A DNA stretch of 64,000 bases from NCBI GenBank assembly GCA_014529385.2, contig CM043951.1, positions 109,468,469-109,532,468 of the forward strand. Direction: 5' to 3'. The position numbers were made by a program, and so were the translations under genes. Positions 34,582 to 45,572 of the stretch are shown in pieces. Under the pieces are notes generated by a model. It did no database searches. It was not told the origin of the DNA and worked only from the letters and a program-made list of their open reading frames with translations. Position 1 is the stretch's first letter. Each line of letters opens with the position of its first letter. Source of the DNA: Adiantum capillus-veneris (lineage: Eukaryota; Streptophyta; Polypodiopsida; Polypodiales; Pteridaceae).

Positions 34582-34642
34582 GTGTGCTTGAGTTCAACAC
34601 TCTATGAATAGATATTTCATTGAACTTATGGTTGTTTTTAAG
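34244..34642. repeat. Duplicated (CT)n(CA)n locus
   Basis: 34244-34424 and 34485-34642 share a left flank (GAATGATATAGAAATGATAC), a CT/CA microsatellite and a right flank (TTATGGTTGTTTTTAAG in both). The unit is about 240 bp. Another (CT)n follows at 34651-34685. Confidence 0.88.
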
Positions 34643-34647
34643 ACATA

Positions 34648-34688
<41 letters not shown>

Positions 34689-34754
34689 ATATATATGTGT
34701 GTGTGTACATACATACATATGTATATATACATATACATATTATATCTAAAAATA

Positions 34755-35036
34755 ATTGAAGCAATTTATCTCCAAAACCTACATAACCACCTCAAATTCT
34801 AGTTTTAGTTTCTTGTATTCAAAGATATTCAATCTTCTTATGAAAAGCTACGAAGTTTTTAATTCTTGGAGAAAGTTAATCTCACAACCAAGGATATTTT
34901 GGGAATTTTGAAAATTTTGAAGGGAATTTTGGAAATTTATGACAAAATATTTATGGTATTTTTGGGCTTTTTGAAAATTGAGGGATATTTTGAAAATTTT
35001 CACAAATTAGAGGGGTATCTTGGTAGTTTTTCCTAT
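34755..35036 (+). repeat. 270-bp dispersed repeat with GGGGTATTTTGG motif, copy 1
   Basis: Matches the reverse complement of 38470-38705 along its length, including CTCCAAAACCTACATAACCA-type sequence at one end and a degenerate 20-bp-class array of GAGGGGTATTTTGG/GAATTTT at the other. Non-coding. Confidence 0.75.
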
Positions 35037-35192
35037 ATAATATATATATATATATATACATACACACACACACACACACACACATACATATACATATGCA
35101 TATGTCTATGTGTGTGTGTGTGTGTGTATATGTATATGTGTGTGTGAACATATGAATGTATATATCTGTATATGTAAATAAATAAATGTATA

Positions 35193-35237
<45 letters not shown>
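35037..35237. repeat. Compound (TA)n(CA)n(GT)n(GA)n microsatellite
   Basis: Alternating purine-pyrimidine stretches with short TATATG interruptions, ending in (GA)n at 35209-35237. Such CA/GT tracts can adopt Z-DNA. Confidence 0.9.
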
Positions 35238-35243
<6 letters not shown>

Positions 35244-35535
35244 TTGGTAGGTGGCTCAGACTACGCAGATACGTGCCGCATTGAAACGAAGATCAGAGAG
35301 GAGGGAAGAGACGCAACCCGAGTGCATTGAAAGAGTGAGAGCGACACCGTGGACGCCAGCCATGCATGGTGCAATCAAAGCATTTGTGAAAGGAGTGTGC
35401 ACTGGCATTGTGCACCTCTCTCTCTCTTTCTCGTTGTGTCTCCCTACCGGCTCCAGACTACATTCACCAGAGCAAGGAGAAACTGCCATGTGGCGGGAGG
35501 GCGGAATCCCCTCCCCCATTATGTATTAGTATAGA

Positions 35536-36228
35536 TGAGATCATTATTTTTATGAGACGGGGAAGATCTAATGACTCTTTCAATTGCAAAGCCTTATATG
35601 ACTTTATTTCTTTCTCATTTGGTTTCCCATTACATATAAGGGGGTGGCCCCCTTATCAACCTCGACGTATCTATGGCATCGATGGCTTGGGTGTCTTACT
35701 ACTTCGCATAAAAATGGCCATGCAACACCTGATCATCAAGCCTATGATGTGGTGTTTAGAGACAAGCTTCTCAACTAAGCCAGTCCACCTCCGTGAGGTG
35801 ATTACCGCCTATGCAAGCATCTCCATATAATATTAAATATGTTTGATACTCATCACTCGTCATCGTCATCTAGCTCTATGCGACACTTGATAACTCAAGA
35901 TGCATGCCCTTCGCGCTCTCACGATAGTTGCCAACCTTTTGTTTACCTCTTTGTTTCAAAGGGGGTATCCTTGAAGATTCTCCCTAATGGACCTTGTTTT
36001 CAAATTGAACCCACATGTTGGTATCTTCATCAGATTCCAAGCTCACAATGCACGTATTAAGATTTCCTAAGGGTAGCACCAAGGTCACACGGGCACGGAC
36101 ATTAGGTAGCGAGCGTGATAGGCGCGATGAAGAGGCTAGCCATGGTAGCCTTGGCAAAGCTGCCATAACAAGGCAGGATTGGGACTAGCTGTGTGCGGGC
36201 CGGAATACATGAAAGGCAACGCTGAGTG

Positions 36229-36277
<49 letters not shown>

Positions 36278-38060
36278 AAAACTTCATGCTGCTCCGACAT
36301 TCTCAGACACGACACACAGGCTGTCACACATTGACATGGAGAGAGAGTCCATGCGTTTAGAGCATCCTTATATTCCTTTACATGAGGAATCCCCAAAGAT
36401 TCGTCTTAGGGCATAGCTATGAAAAACACATTAAAAAATGGTTCCTGGCTCGCTCCTGCCTCGTTTTGCCACCTAGCACTTGCGAGATGCATGCATCTCT
36501 CTCCTCACTTGGCGTTGCCTTCCATCTAGCATCCGTTTTCCCTTTTCCATGATTGTGCCTGCCTAGCGCCTCCCTCCTGCGGGTATCTGAAAAGATACCC
36601 CTTAATGAAACCCCAAAAGATCATCGTACCCCCGGTCTCTTCCTTAAAGATCTCATGGCTTTCTTTTCAACTTTTTGTTTAAAACCTTCTTTCAACTTTT
36701 TGTTCAAAACCCTTTAGTTTGTGAATGGTTCCTAATGTCGTTTTTGGCTTTCTAAAAGAGCCTTAGAGGAGTGTTGACTTCGACATACTTTCAATGTTTT
36801 CAAGTGACAATTGAAACTTATCTTCAATGTTATTTTGGTTTTAAAATATTAAATATTAAATGAATCTTTTTTATTTCACCTTCATTTCACATCCTGACAT
36901 CTTTTTTAGTTGACTTGCATTTTCAACCGGCTCAAGACTTGCTTTACTTGTTAGTAGTCCTTCATCTTCGCTTATTGTTTGTTCTACTCGAAGGACTGCT
37001 ATGTGGTGGCATACTCAGTTTGAGCTACTCGGTGTGTGTTACTAGTGGTCGTGATCTTCGTGTTGCAGTGCTAGTTCTTAGGTTCGGCTCGATGTTCGGC
37101 TTGCTTCTTATGTTGTGGTGGTGGATTGTTTGTTCGGCTTTCTTTGGACACTCCTACAGGCGGTGGCAGAGCCGTATGACATGGTGGCATCTAAAGACTT
37201 TCTCGGCAATATAGTTCGGTTTGGCATATTGTTTACCTTTGTATGGGTTTGAGGGATCCCTATGAAACCCTCTGTACGGTTTATGGATTGTCTGTGTATG
37301 GGTTGGCGATTCCCTGTAAAACCTTGAACGATTTCGGTATTGTCTTTTTGATAATCTTCTTGTATTTTTGTTGGCTCTCCCCACGCACCCTGCGAGCTCT
37401 CATTTTGATGGTTCCCCCGTTAGCAATAGCATGCTCCTCACCAGATTATGAAGCGTCGCTGACATTGTAGGAGGCAGGTCACTGCTCACCGTACTGCTCT
37501 CCTCGGCCTGAGGCGGCCTCCCGCTCATATTACCTGTAACCATGCACCAGGCCATGCAGGAACGTTGCAGCACTGTTGAACGAGCAGTTGAGCGCAGTAG
37601 TGTAGACATGTTGTGGACAAAGCAGTAGGTGAGGCGGCATACGCAAGGCATTAGGGGTGTGTGAGGGTGGGGGGTGGGGGAAAGGGGCAACGGCGACGCA
37701 GGATGGATGTATGCACGGGACGATGGCTCAAGGTTGTGGCGGCACATCGTGAGCTCCATGCATTGTTCAAGACAAATCATTTTTCCAAACATACAAAATT
37801 CCTTTCCTTGAATTTGCCAAGAGAAAATTTCTAAAAATTACGTTGTTTTTTGGGGTTTTCACACTATTCTTTTGTATTTTGGGGCGGAATTTCTCCTTCA
37901 CCTCTTGCTCTCAACCGGCATTTTTGAAATTGAAAACGGCACGATATGAAGCTGAGACACATTTTTCCCGAACACTGCCTCCATGTCGTGGAGACCCGGG
38001 TGAGGGAATCTAAAGAGATACCCGTTACTGACTTATGACTACATTAGTTAGAACAACAAA
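35536..38060. other. Non-coding stretch, no recognisable gene
   Basis: Short frames on both strands; those at 36102-36396 are driven by the (GA)n tract 36231-36276. Around 36900-37480 GC content rises and a 99-codon hydrophobic frame exists, but composition is biased and no family is recognised. Confidence 0.5.
36231..36276. repeat. (GA)n microsatellite
   Basis: About 23 GA units. Confidence 0.95.
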
Positions 38061-38072
38061 ATGAAATGAAAT

Positions 38073-38073
<1 letters not shown>

Positions 38074-38113
<40 letters not shown>
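38074..38113. repeat. (GA)n microsatellite
   Basis: About 20 GA units, directly beside the START-like gene fragment. Confidence 0.95.
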
Positions 38114-38114
<1 letters not shown>

Positions 38115-38115
<1 letters not shown>

Positions 38116-38398
38116 AAAGAGGGCAACACAATTGGGAGCAGCCAAGGTGAGCCGAATTTTGAGCTTGGTACAAAGGGAAGACAGAAGAGAGAGCACCCTC
38201 TAGGGACATGGACAAAGTGGGGTTACAAGTGAAGCTCCAATGGAGGAGGTGGTCGGGCTCTTGATTGTCGCCAAGGTCAGGGATGGGGGAGAGCTTAAAG
38301 GTGATCACATAGTCCATAAGAGAGAAGCCTAGGAGGGTGGTATTAAGGACGGTGTGGAAGTAGCGATGATAGAGTTGATCCAATTTTAGAAGCTTCTC
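38115..38398 (-). pseudogene. Fragment resembling a lachrymatory-factor-synthase/START-like (SRPBCC) protein
   Basis: About 95 codons on the minus strand read like the C-terminal half of plant SRPBCC proteins of the lachrymatory-factor-synthase/PYR-like group, small cytosolic proteins with a hydrophobic ligand pocket. Landmarks in order are EKLLKLD, TTLLGFSLMDYVITFKLSP, a short acidic loop, then HLLHWSFTCNP and a final helix ending FPLYQAQ. The alternating strand pattern and the LxWSFxxxP step fit the family. The N-terminal half is absent; upstream codons are CT-repeat-derived, and a (GA)n tract follows directly. It is probably a decayed host-gene exon or a captured fragment. The family assignment is from memory of motifs only. 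Confidence 0.4.
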
Positions 38399-38469
38399 AA
38401 TTATGAAGAGGGAGAGAAAGAGATATATCAATGCTACGGTAGAGAGAGAGGGAGGGAGCACCAGTCATG

Positions 38470-38705
38470 CCTTTGCCAAGATATCCCTCTATTTTAAGAA
38501 AATTCCCAAAATACCCCTCAAATTTCAAAAATTCATAATATACCCCCAATATTTTGTCACAAATTCTCAATCTACCCTTCGAATTTTCCAAAATACCCCT
38601 GGTCGTGAGATTAAATTTCTCTAGATAAAAACAATTGTAGCTTTTCTCTAAAGATACTAAAAATAGAATCTGAGTTGGTTATGTAGGCTTTGGAGATGAA
38701 TCCCT
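38470..38705 (-). repeat. 270-bp dispersed repeat, copy 2 (inverted)
   Basis: Reverse complement of 34755-35036, with similar order and about 75-80% identity by eye. Confidence 0.75.
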
Positions 38706-38739
38706 TGCCAAAAAAAAACTTGATTATGTCTAAAAACGG

Positions 38740-38825
38740 AATAAAGGTTAGAGGGGAATTTTTGAAATTTGAGGGGTATTTTGGGAATTTTCACAAAGTA
38801 GAGGGGTATTTTGGTAATTTTCCCT
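38740..38825 (+). repeat. Partial copy of the GGGGTATTTTGG repeat
   Basis: Plus-strand copies of GAGGGGTATTTTGG and GAATTTTCAC, inverted relative to 38470-38705, so the two could fold into a hairpin with a loop of about 35 bp or more. Confidence 0.65.
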
Positions 38826-39100
38826 GCTGTTTTTTTCAATCAAGAAATTGAATTTATACTATTTTCAAGAATAATGGACAATGTTCTCCTTTTCTTTATG
38901 CACTAAACCTACATTTTTGAGTTCTGAATAGGCACTTTTGAATTCCTAGAGGGGACATACTAACAATTTTCCCAAACATTAGAGTCAATCTATATCTATA
39001 TTTATACGATATTAGAGCGGGAAGGAATTTTGGCCCCTCCCTTGGCCACGATGTCCATTTCTCCTTGCTCCGGTGAGTGAGCTTTATAGTTCGGTGCCTC

Positions 39101-39102
<2 letters not shown>

Positions 39103-39139
<37 letters not shown>
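39103..39139. repeat. (CA)n microsatellite
   Basis: About 18 CA units inside the Helitron-like element. Confidence 0.95.
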
Positions 39140-39141
<2 letters not shown>

Positions 39142-40040
39142 GTCCCTGTGTAAGTAAGCCACACTCGCTTGCCGCTAAAAAAGTTATCAGAGCTCCTTGC
39201 AATCTTCTTCTTCTTCTTCTTCTCACTGTTCTATAGCTGCAGTCGACCACCCACCATGCATGTTCATGCATAGGGCCCCTCCTTGGCATCATCTCCTACA
39301 CCTCCTAATGCTCTCCCTTTTCCCGTATGTTGATGGCGCCAACGTTGGACTGGACCTCACAGTGTGTCGTCCTTTTGAAAAGCACAACTTCTTGATAAGC
39401 TTCCTATCTCGTACGTCATCTCTTGGATTACACATCTGAATACTATTCTGGTGAAGGTGATGTACATGGGCATTCTTCGACGCTTTTTGATATTGATGGA
39501 TCAGATTTATTGGGTGCAGACTCCATGGCAAGGGAAATAAATGCATTGTCTATTGACCAACAAGTCAAAGACAAGCAGGATCACTTTGATGCATGATGAC
39601 CAACAAGAGGTATGCTCCATATATTGTAGTATAGGAGCCCAAAATTGTAAGGGGAGGTGCCGAGTTGAGCACAATGGTCGCCATAACATGAAATGGGAGC
39701 CCCTTTCAGTGTCACAAGATCTCCTCTGTCTTGCGCTCTCTCTTATTTCTCCCCTCAAAGACCCTAAGCAATCACGTACACTTGCACCTTGAGGGCATTT
39801 GACATTACACAAGATAGTAAAAGAGTTCGCAATGATATGGCTAGTCAAAGGTTATTGAAAGAAAACGGCATGCTTCACATTGCTTTGGTCGACATGTTAG
39901 TGTGCTTTGGTCGACATGTTAGTGAGGGGGTTGATGAAAGAAAACGGCGTGCTTGGCTCTACCTTGCTAGGCATGTATGCTAGATGTGATGCACTTCATT
40001 AAGCACAAAAAGTGCTTGAGGAGCTTTTTGTCCGAGATGC

Positions 40041-40044
<4 letters not shown>

Positions 40045-40102
<58 letters not shown>
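40045..40102. repeat. (GA)n microsatellite
   Basis: About 29 uninterrupted GA units inside the Helitron-like element. Confidence 0.95.
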
Positions 40103-40105
<3 letters not shown>

Positions 40106-40365
40106 AAGACGCTCTATCTTGTTTTTTGTTGTGATGGGGACTCACAAGAGTGCATTGATCGCAAGATATGTCTAACAGTAGGGTCATGAATCACATTCCT
40201 TTGCATCTTGAAAGAATGTGGCATTACACAAGATGCTGATATGGGCAAAAGAATTTGTGATGATATTGTTAGTCAAGGGTCGTTGAAAAAAAATGTCGTG
40301 ATTGGCACTACCTTGGTCACAAGGGTGTCTCTCATGTGCATTCACAAAGCACTGTCGGTGGCGGT

Positions 40366-40396
40366 GCCGCCGCCTAAGGCGGCGCCGTTGTACTAG
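40366..40396 (+). terminator. Helitron 3' hairpin and CTAG end
   Basis: A GC-rich stem of 8 bp with loop at CCTAAGG is followed by a short spacer and CTAG at 40393-40396, then T. In Helitrons this structure marks the end of rolling-circle replication. Confidence 0.6.
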
Positions 40397-40460
40397 TAAA
40401 AATAAAAATCCATTCAAAACATCTTAAGTGTGTAAGTGAAGGGTGAGTGTAGGAAATGAA
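40397..40460 (+). repeat. Dispersed repeat, right copy
   Basis: Diverged partner of 32213-32275. Confidence 0.55.
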
Positions 40461-40639
40461 AAGACCCTCCGCGGAGGAACTGTGATGGGTGGGATAGGAC
40501 TATGTGTGCAACAATGTTTGACCCACATGGATAAGGGTATGCTCAATGTCTTGCCTTTGTCGTGGGGTTGTTGGGAGACATCATGGCTCGACACAAGTTG
40601 GAGTTGGACTTGTTACTATTCCGCTACACTTTAGGATTT

Positions 40640-41280
40640 AGTTTGGAGTGTGCTTTTAGTGTAACAAACTTGGGCACTTTGCCAAGGATTGCCCCATGAG
40701 TTCAATAGTGAACTCCGAGTCTACAGTCCAGACCCCCAATTCATGGGTTATTAATTATATCCTTGTCAACAAGGAAACAACAGTGGAAGAGTGTGGGAAA
40801 CAGGTAAAGAGCTGCGAAGGGACAATAATAGGATAGGAAAACGAGGCTATCATTTGTAACAATGAAGTCACCAAATTGCAAGAGAAGATTGTAGAGGTGC
40901 AGAGCTTTACATTGCAAAGCCCCGAACGCCCCCGCAAAGATAATTGGTTTGTCTTTCCGACAATTAAACCCAAGCTTTTGACAGTAACAACTACGTTGGA
41001 TGTGAAGATCTCAGTATTGAAGAGGGCCAAAAGGGTAAAGGTGGTGGCAAGAGAAACCATGTCACTGGAGGCTAACTGTGCCTTGAAAGGGATAGTCTTC
41101 TCTACACCCCCCATCCAACTAAAAGGTCTGACTAGTGCCTTCCTGCTTCACAATCCCTTTGAAGTGCTTCAAGAAAAGCAATTCCCTGACCCTGAGAAAC
41201 CTCCAGATTCTCCTAGGGCCACAAATGCAAGGACCATGCAAGGTTCAGATGTTGAAGAGTTTGTTCCCCTCTCCCAATGA
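40640..41280 (+). pseudogene. LINE ORF1 (Gag-like) remnant
   Basis: ORF1 proteins bind LINE RNA. A CCHC knuckle at 40651-40692 reads C-F-stop-C-N-K-L-G-H-F-A-K-D-C, with the second residue gap broken by TAG. The stretch from 40876 to the TGA at 41278 is open for 134 codons and basic, without further motifs. The stop overlaps the ORF2 ATG as TGATG. Confidence 0.65.
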
Positions 41281-43560
41281 TGAAAGTCCTAGCTATTCAG
41301 TCATGGAACATGAAAGGATTGAAGACTCGAAAGAAGCATTCCCTCTTCTGAGAGGATATTTGAAAGGAGAAGGAAGTTATAATTGTTGGGCCATCCAAGA
41401 ACATCATCTAGATGCTCGTAGCAAAAGAAAACAAGCAATGGGAAAAAAGTTGGTGTTCAATGGGGAGGGGAGTGGACGGGTTGAGTGTAGTCCTCTCTAT
41501 TGTGGACAAGCACCTAGAGCCCAAAGTGGTCCTTAATCACCCCTCTGGGAAATCTCTAGGAGTGAGAATCATGTGGGCAGATCAGCATATCACTATAGTC
41601 AACATATATGGCCCTTGCAATGCAAAGAATAGAGCCAAATTGTGGATGCACCTTAGGGAGTCCCCTATTGAAGGAGAGTGGATATTGATTGGTGACTTTA
41701 ATATGGTGGAGAAGAGCAAAGATAGAACATGCTCAGCCAGTCTATTGGCAGGTTTTGAAAAAGCTAAATGGCTGGGTCTCTGTGAGAAATGGGCTATGAC
41801 GGACCTTTGGGAGGTAGGTCCCTGGAACAACACGACGGGCTTCACGTACACAAGCCTACAATATGTTTTCACTACTTCCTCGCTTGATAGGTGCTACTGC
41901 TCTCACCAGACTGATTGGATCTTGTAGCTAACTGAGATGAAGGTGCTACCAGCAAAGAGCATGTCAAAGCACATACCTTTACAGTTGAAACTGAGGAAAG
42001 CCAATGGGGAGAGGCAGACCCCCAAGGGAAGTAAGAAGCTACTTGTTATTGAGGAACACTTGTTCAAGGACCCTCTATTTAGAAGTCTTACCAAGAATGC
42101 TATGAGTAAACTCAGTAAAGATGTTAATCTTGAAGAGCCTAAAGCTTGGGACCTCTTTGCTTGAAATATCCAAAAAGTGATCAAAAGCTCACGTCCTCGT
42201 GTGAAAAAAGCTCAGGAAGAGCACTGGAAGCAGCTTAGAGAGGAGGTTGCTAGTCTGACTTTCAATAAAGCTTCTGGATTGGCCTCCGAAGAAGAGCACA
42301 AAAGGTGGTTGGAAGCAAAAGCCAACCTGGATGAGCAACAACTCGAGGAGGTCAAGAGGGTGAGATTGATATCCATGCCGAGACCTTCCTCCAGCCAAAG
42401 GTCGTTGATCAAGCACATTTTTTTAGGGCCCTAAAAATCAAGAAGAGCCGCGGCTCCATTCACTCACTCATAGATGAGAATGGGATTGCTACACAAGACC
42501 AAAACATAATAGCTAGGATGATGCTCGATTACCTTAGCCAAATCATTGGCCAACCAAAGACCCGCTCTCAACAAGTGGATGAAGCCATAGCGACCTTGCT
42601 CCAGAGTGTCAATAGGAAAATTTCCCAACATGAACCCAATCGTCTTGAGATGGCCTTTTTTGAAGATGAATGCTCGCTTGAATTGCAAGCTCTTGGCAAG
42701 GAGAAATCCCCTAGTTGGGATGGTCTGACGAGACTCAATTCTTCAGGGAATTCTGGGAGGACCTCAAGGTCCCAATCAAGTGTATGGCTAACCAGGATTT
42801 GGTCAAGGGGTCCTTGGATTCCTATGTGAAAAGAGAGCTTATCAACCCTATCTTGAAACAGGTCTACTACTCATAGCTTAAGCATTGGCATCCCATAACT
42901 ATGATGTATGTGGCATACAAAATCATTGCCAAGGCAGTTGCTCTTAGAATGCCCCCCCTCCTTGGCAGAGTTATCTCCCGTCATCAACACGGTTTCTCAA
43001 AGGAAGGTCAATATATGACATCATCTTGTCAGCAATGATTGACATTGAGTACACAGCCTTCACAAAGCAAGAGTGTATTTTGATTCATCTGGATCTGGAC
43101 AAGGATTGTGTGGTCCTTCATTGAAGATGTCATGAAATCACTGGGCTTTGGACCACGCCTCTGTCAGCTTATACAAACTCTGGGTGCAGGGAAGACAATC
43201 TGCACATATATTCAAAGATAGAATTGTGGGCTCCATTGAAGCCAAAAGATTGATCAAGCAAGGATGCCCCTGGCCCCTCTTCTCTTTGCTATTGGGTCAC
43301 ATCCTTTGGTATTGATGCTCAAAGTTGTTGTTGAGTGGGGGGGGAATACAAGGGTTAACTTTGTCCGATAATGACTAGCTCCTGGCCAAGATATTTGCGA
43401 ACGAATCCCTCTTCTTATTGAGAGCCTGCCCTCGAGTGCTCAGGAAGGCCCTTGAGATTGTGCAGACATTTGATGTGGCTTCAGAGTCGAAGTGTAGTAT
43501 TCAGAAGTCTAAAATGATCTCCTTGATGAAAAAATCTTTTTCTTCTTTTTAAAGTTTCCT
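41280..43560 (+). pseudogene. LINE ORF2 (endonuclease and reverse transcriptase) remnant
   Basis: ATG at 41280 starts MKVLAIQSWNMKGL, the usual beginning of a LINE APE endonuclease. A stop follows after 23 codons. Further endonuclease motifs IVNIYGPCNAKNR and WILIGDFNMVE lie in the open frame 41412-41927. RT parts follow: LGKEKSPSWDG (about 42690), HWHPITMMYVAYKIIAKAVALRM (from about 42880), ISRHQHGFSKEG (about 42970-43010) and a LIKQGCP segment (about 43250). The catalytic aspartate box is not recoverable. Non-functional. Confidence 0.8.
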
Positions 43561-43596
43561 TCCGTTGTAGATATTGATTTTTTTTGGTATGTTAAA

Positions 43597-44482
43597 GGTC
43601 ATAGTACCCAATTGGTGAAGGTCGTTCAATTTCATTGCAACTCAAGTGTCCCTAAGAATCTCAAAAGCCTCAAAAGCCTTGTGACTAGTAGGTAGTACCA
43701 ATGTCTTCATTAAGAGTAATCTTACAAGGTCGTTCAATTTTCATTGCAAGTGAAGTGTCGCTGAGGAGCTCAAAAGCCTTGTGAGTAGGTAGTGCCAATG
43801 TCTTATCTTACTTACAAGATACCATGAAAGACTAAAGACTTTTACTTTAAGATAAAGAAAAGTGCCAGTATTTGTCTTTGACTTGAAAGCTAAATAGACT
43901 CTCCTTATTTAATTGGCCTCCAGAGGGGAAGGGAGGGGAAGGTGACGTGGAGAGAGAGAGAGAGAGAGAGAGATGGACAATTCCATGTGTCGACATAAGC
44001 AGGAAGATGTTTTCCTCTGGTTTGCCGTGTGCATTAGGACCAGGAGAGCTCACTTATTTCTTGATGCTGTTGCAGACAAGAAAAAAACGTCTGCATGTCT
44101 TCCTCGTCTCGTCTTGGTGAGAGAGGGATTGCATGCGTCAAGACGAGCGAGAGATAGATACAGAGATTTTTTTTCTTTTGTGGCAACGATACCCGTTAGG
44201 CTGTCCACAATATATTAGGTGGCGACTATCACTCAGTGTCGTCGTGAGAAGCGTAGGGGAGAGAGAGAGAGAGAGAGAGGAGCCAACGAAAGAAACCTGA
44301 GAGGAGGAGGAGAAGCATAAGAAGGTAGGGATAGGGTTCGTTTTTCCAGGCCGCACAAGAGAGACTGCAACAGTTGATTGTGGAAGGGAGCGTGAGGGGA
44401 GCAATTGCAATCGCGTGCACAATTAAGATGAGCCGGAGGGTGAAGGCTCTCCGTTGTCTTGAGAAAGAAGAGCTTGATGACG
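43597..44482. repeat. 0.9-kb tandem duplication, copy 1
   Basis: 886-bp unit repeated directly at 44483-45406 with about 95% identity. It contains two nested about 80-bp copies of a GTCGTTCAATTTTCATTGCA-type repeat (43615 and 43731) and (GA)n tracts at 43951-43973 and 44260-44279. Confidence 0.93.
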
Positions 44483-44830
44483 GGTCATAGTACCCAATTG
44501 GTGAAGGTCGTTCAATTTTCATTGCAAGTCAAGTGTCCCTAACGATCTCAAAAGCCTCAAAAACCTTGTGAGTAGTAGGTAGTACCAATGTCTTCATTAA
44601 GCGGTATCTTACAAGGTCGTTCAATTTTTATTGCAAGTGAAGTGTCGCTGAGGAGCTCAAAAGCCTTGTGAGTAGGTAGTACCAATGTCTTGTCTTACAA
44701 GATACCGTGAAAGACTAAAGACTTTTACTTTAAGATAAGGAAAAGTGCTACTATTTGTGTTTGACTTGAAAGCTAAATAGACTCTCCTTATTTAATTGGC
44801 CTCTAGAGGGGAAGGGAGGGGGAGGTGACG

Positions 44831-44875
<45 letters not shown>

Positions 44876-45156
44876 GGACAATTCCATGTGTCGACACAAG
44901 CAGGAAGATGTTTTCCTCTGGTTTGTCGTGTGCATTAGGACCAGGAGAGCTCACTTATTTCTTGATGCTGCTGCAGACAAGAAAAAAACGTCTGCGTGCC
45001 TCTCTCGTCTCGTCTTGGTGAGAGAGAGGGATTGCATGTGTCAAGACGAGCGAGAGGTAGATACAGAGATTTTTTTCCTTTTGTGGCAACGATACTCGTT
45101 AGGCTGTCCACAATATATTAGGTGGCGACTATCACTCAGTGTCGTCGTGAGAAGCG

Positions 45157-45201
<45 letters not shown>

Positions 45202-45406
45202 GGAGCCAACGGAAGAAACCTGAGAGGAGGAGGAGAAGCATAAGAAGGTAGGGATAGGGTTCGTTTTTCCAGGCCGCACAAGAGAGACTGCAACAGTTGA
45301 TTGTGGAAGGGAGTGTGAGGGGAGCAATTGCAATCGCGTGCACAATTAAGATGAGCCGGAGGGTGAAGGCTCTCCGTTGTCTTGAGAAGGAAGAGCTTGA
45401 TGACGG
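44483..45406. repeat. 0.9-kb tandem duplication, copy 2
   Basis: 924 bp, longer than copy 1 because (GA)n at 44833-44872 and 45162-45199 has expanded. The duplication ends within CTTGATGACGG, which continues uniquely at 45407. Confidence 0.93.
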
Positions 45407-45572
45407 GGAGGGGCGGGGTCGCTTGCGAGAAGGGTTAGAAGCTATAGAAGAGCTGAGTAGAGGTAGAAGGGGGCTGTGTGCGTGTGTGGGAACAGGGAAG
45501 AGAGGGCATGTGATGCTTTTGCCAGCTAAGCTAGAGAGAAATGGGAGACAGAATCTATCCAGACTCCAGTAA
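45351..45572 (+). CDS. Hypothetical 73-codon frame at the end of the tandem duplication
   Basis: ATG at 45351 in both duplicates (44427 in copy 1) starts MSRRVKALRCLEKEELDD, then a charged Glu/Arg-rich stretch. Upstream is a (GA)n-rich, leader-like sequence. It could be the first exon of a host gene, with a GT at 45459 as a possible donor. No family recognised; a chance GC-rich frame is equally possible. Confidence 0.2.
   Translation: MSRRVKALRCLEKEELDDGEGRGRLREGLEAIEELSRGRRGLCACVGTGKRGHVMLLPAKLERNGRQNLSRLQ

Larger units (their letters stand above)
32373..35535 (-). mobile_element. Helitron-like non-autonomous element (minus strand)
   Basis: The 5' end at 35535 reads A|TCTATACTAATACAT on the minus strand. 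The 3' end at 32373 reads GGGTCACATACTAG|T, preceded by an imperfect hairpin (32402-32382, GACC/GGTC plus ACA/TGT stems around TCAA). TC start, CTAG end and A|T insertion site are all Helitron hallmarks. The 5' terminal 90 bp resemble the start of the element at 38995. The 3.2-kb interior has no Rep/helicase coding. It holds tandem duplications, microsatellites and a 270-bp dispersed repeat. Confidence 0.55.
38995..40396 (+). mobile_element. Helitron-like non-autonomous element (plus strand)
   Basis: About 1.4 kb. The 5' end reads A|TCTATATTTATACG; 38989 is an alternative TC start. The 3' end reads GTTGTACTAG|T, preceded by a GC-rich hairpin at 40366-40386 with an 8-bp perfect stem around CCTAAGG. 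No Rep/helicase coding is present. Inside is a diverged duplication (39797-39890 versus 40212-40300), a 22-bp tandem duplication at 39882-39925 and a (GA)n tract. It shares its 5' terminal sequence type with the element at 32373-35535. Confidence 0.6.
40640..43560 (+). mobile_element. Decayed LINE (non-LTR retrotransposon)
   Basis: In plus-strand order: a CCHC zinc knuckle, an ORF1 tail, an endonuclease and reverse transcriptase pieces. Stops and shifts are frequent after 41350. No poly-A tail or target duplication is seen. The 3' end is put at about 43560 because RT-tail-like sequence stops there and a tandem duplication starts at 43597. Confidence 0.8.

Noticed and set aside
36915-37214. 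Hydrophobic 99-codon frame as a membrane protein
   Set aside because: Leu/Val-rich stretch arising from GT/CTT-biased DNA, no family resemblance.
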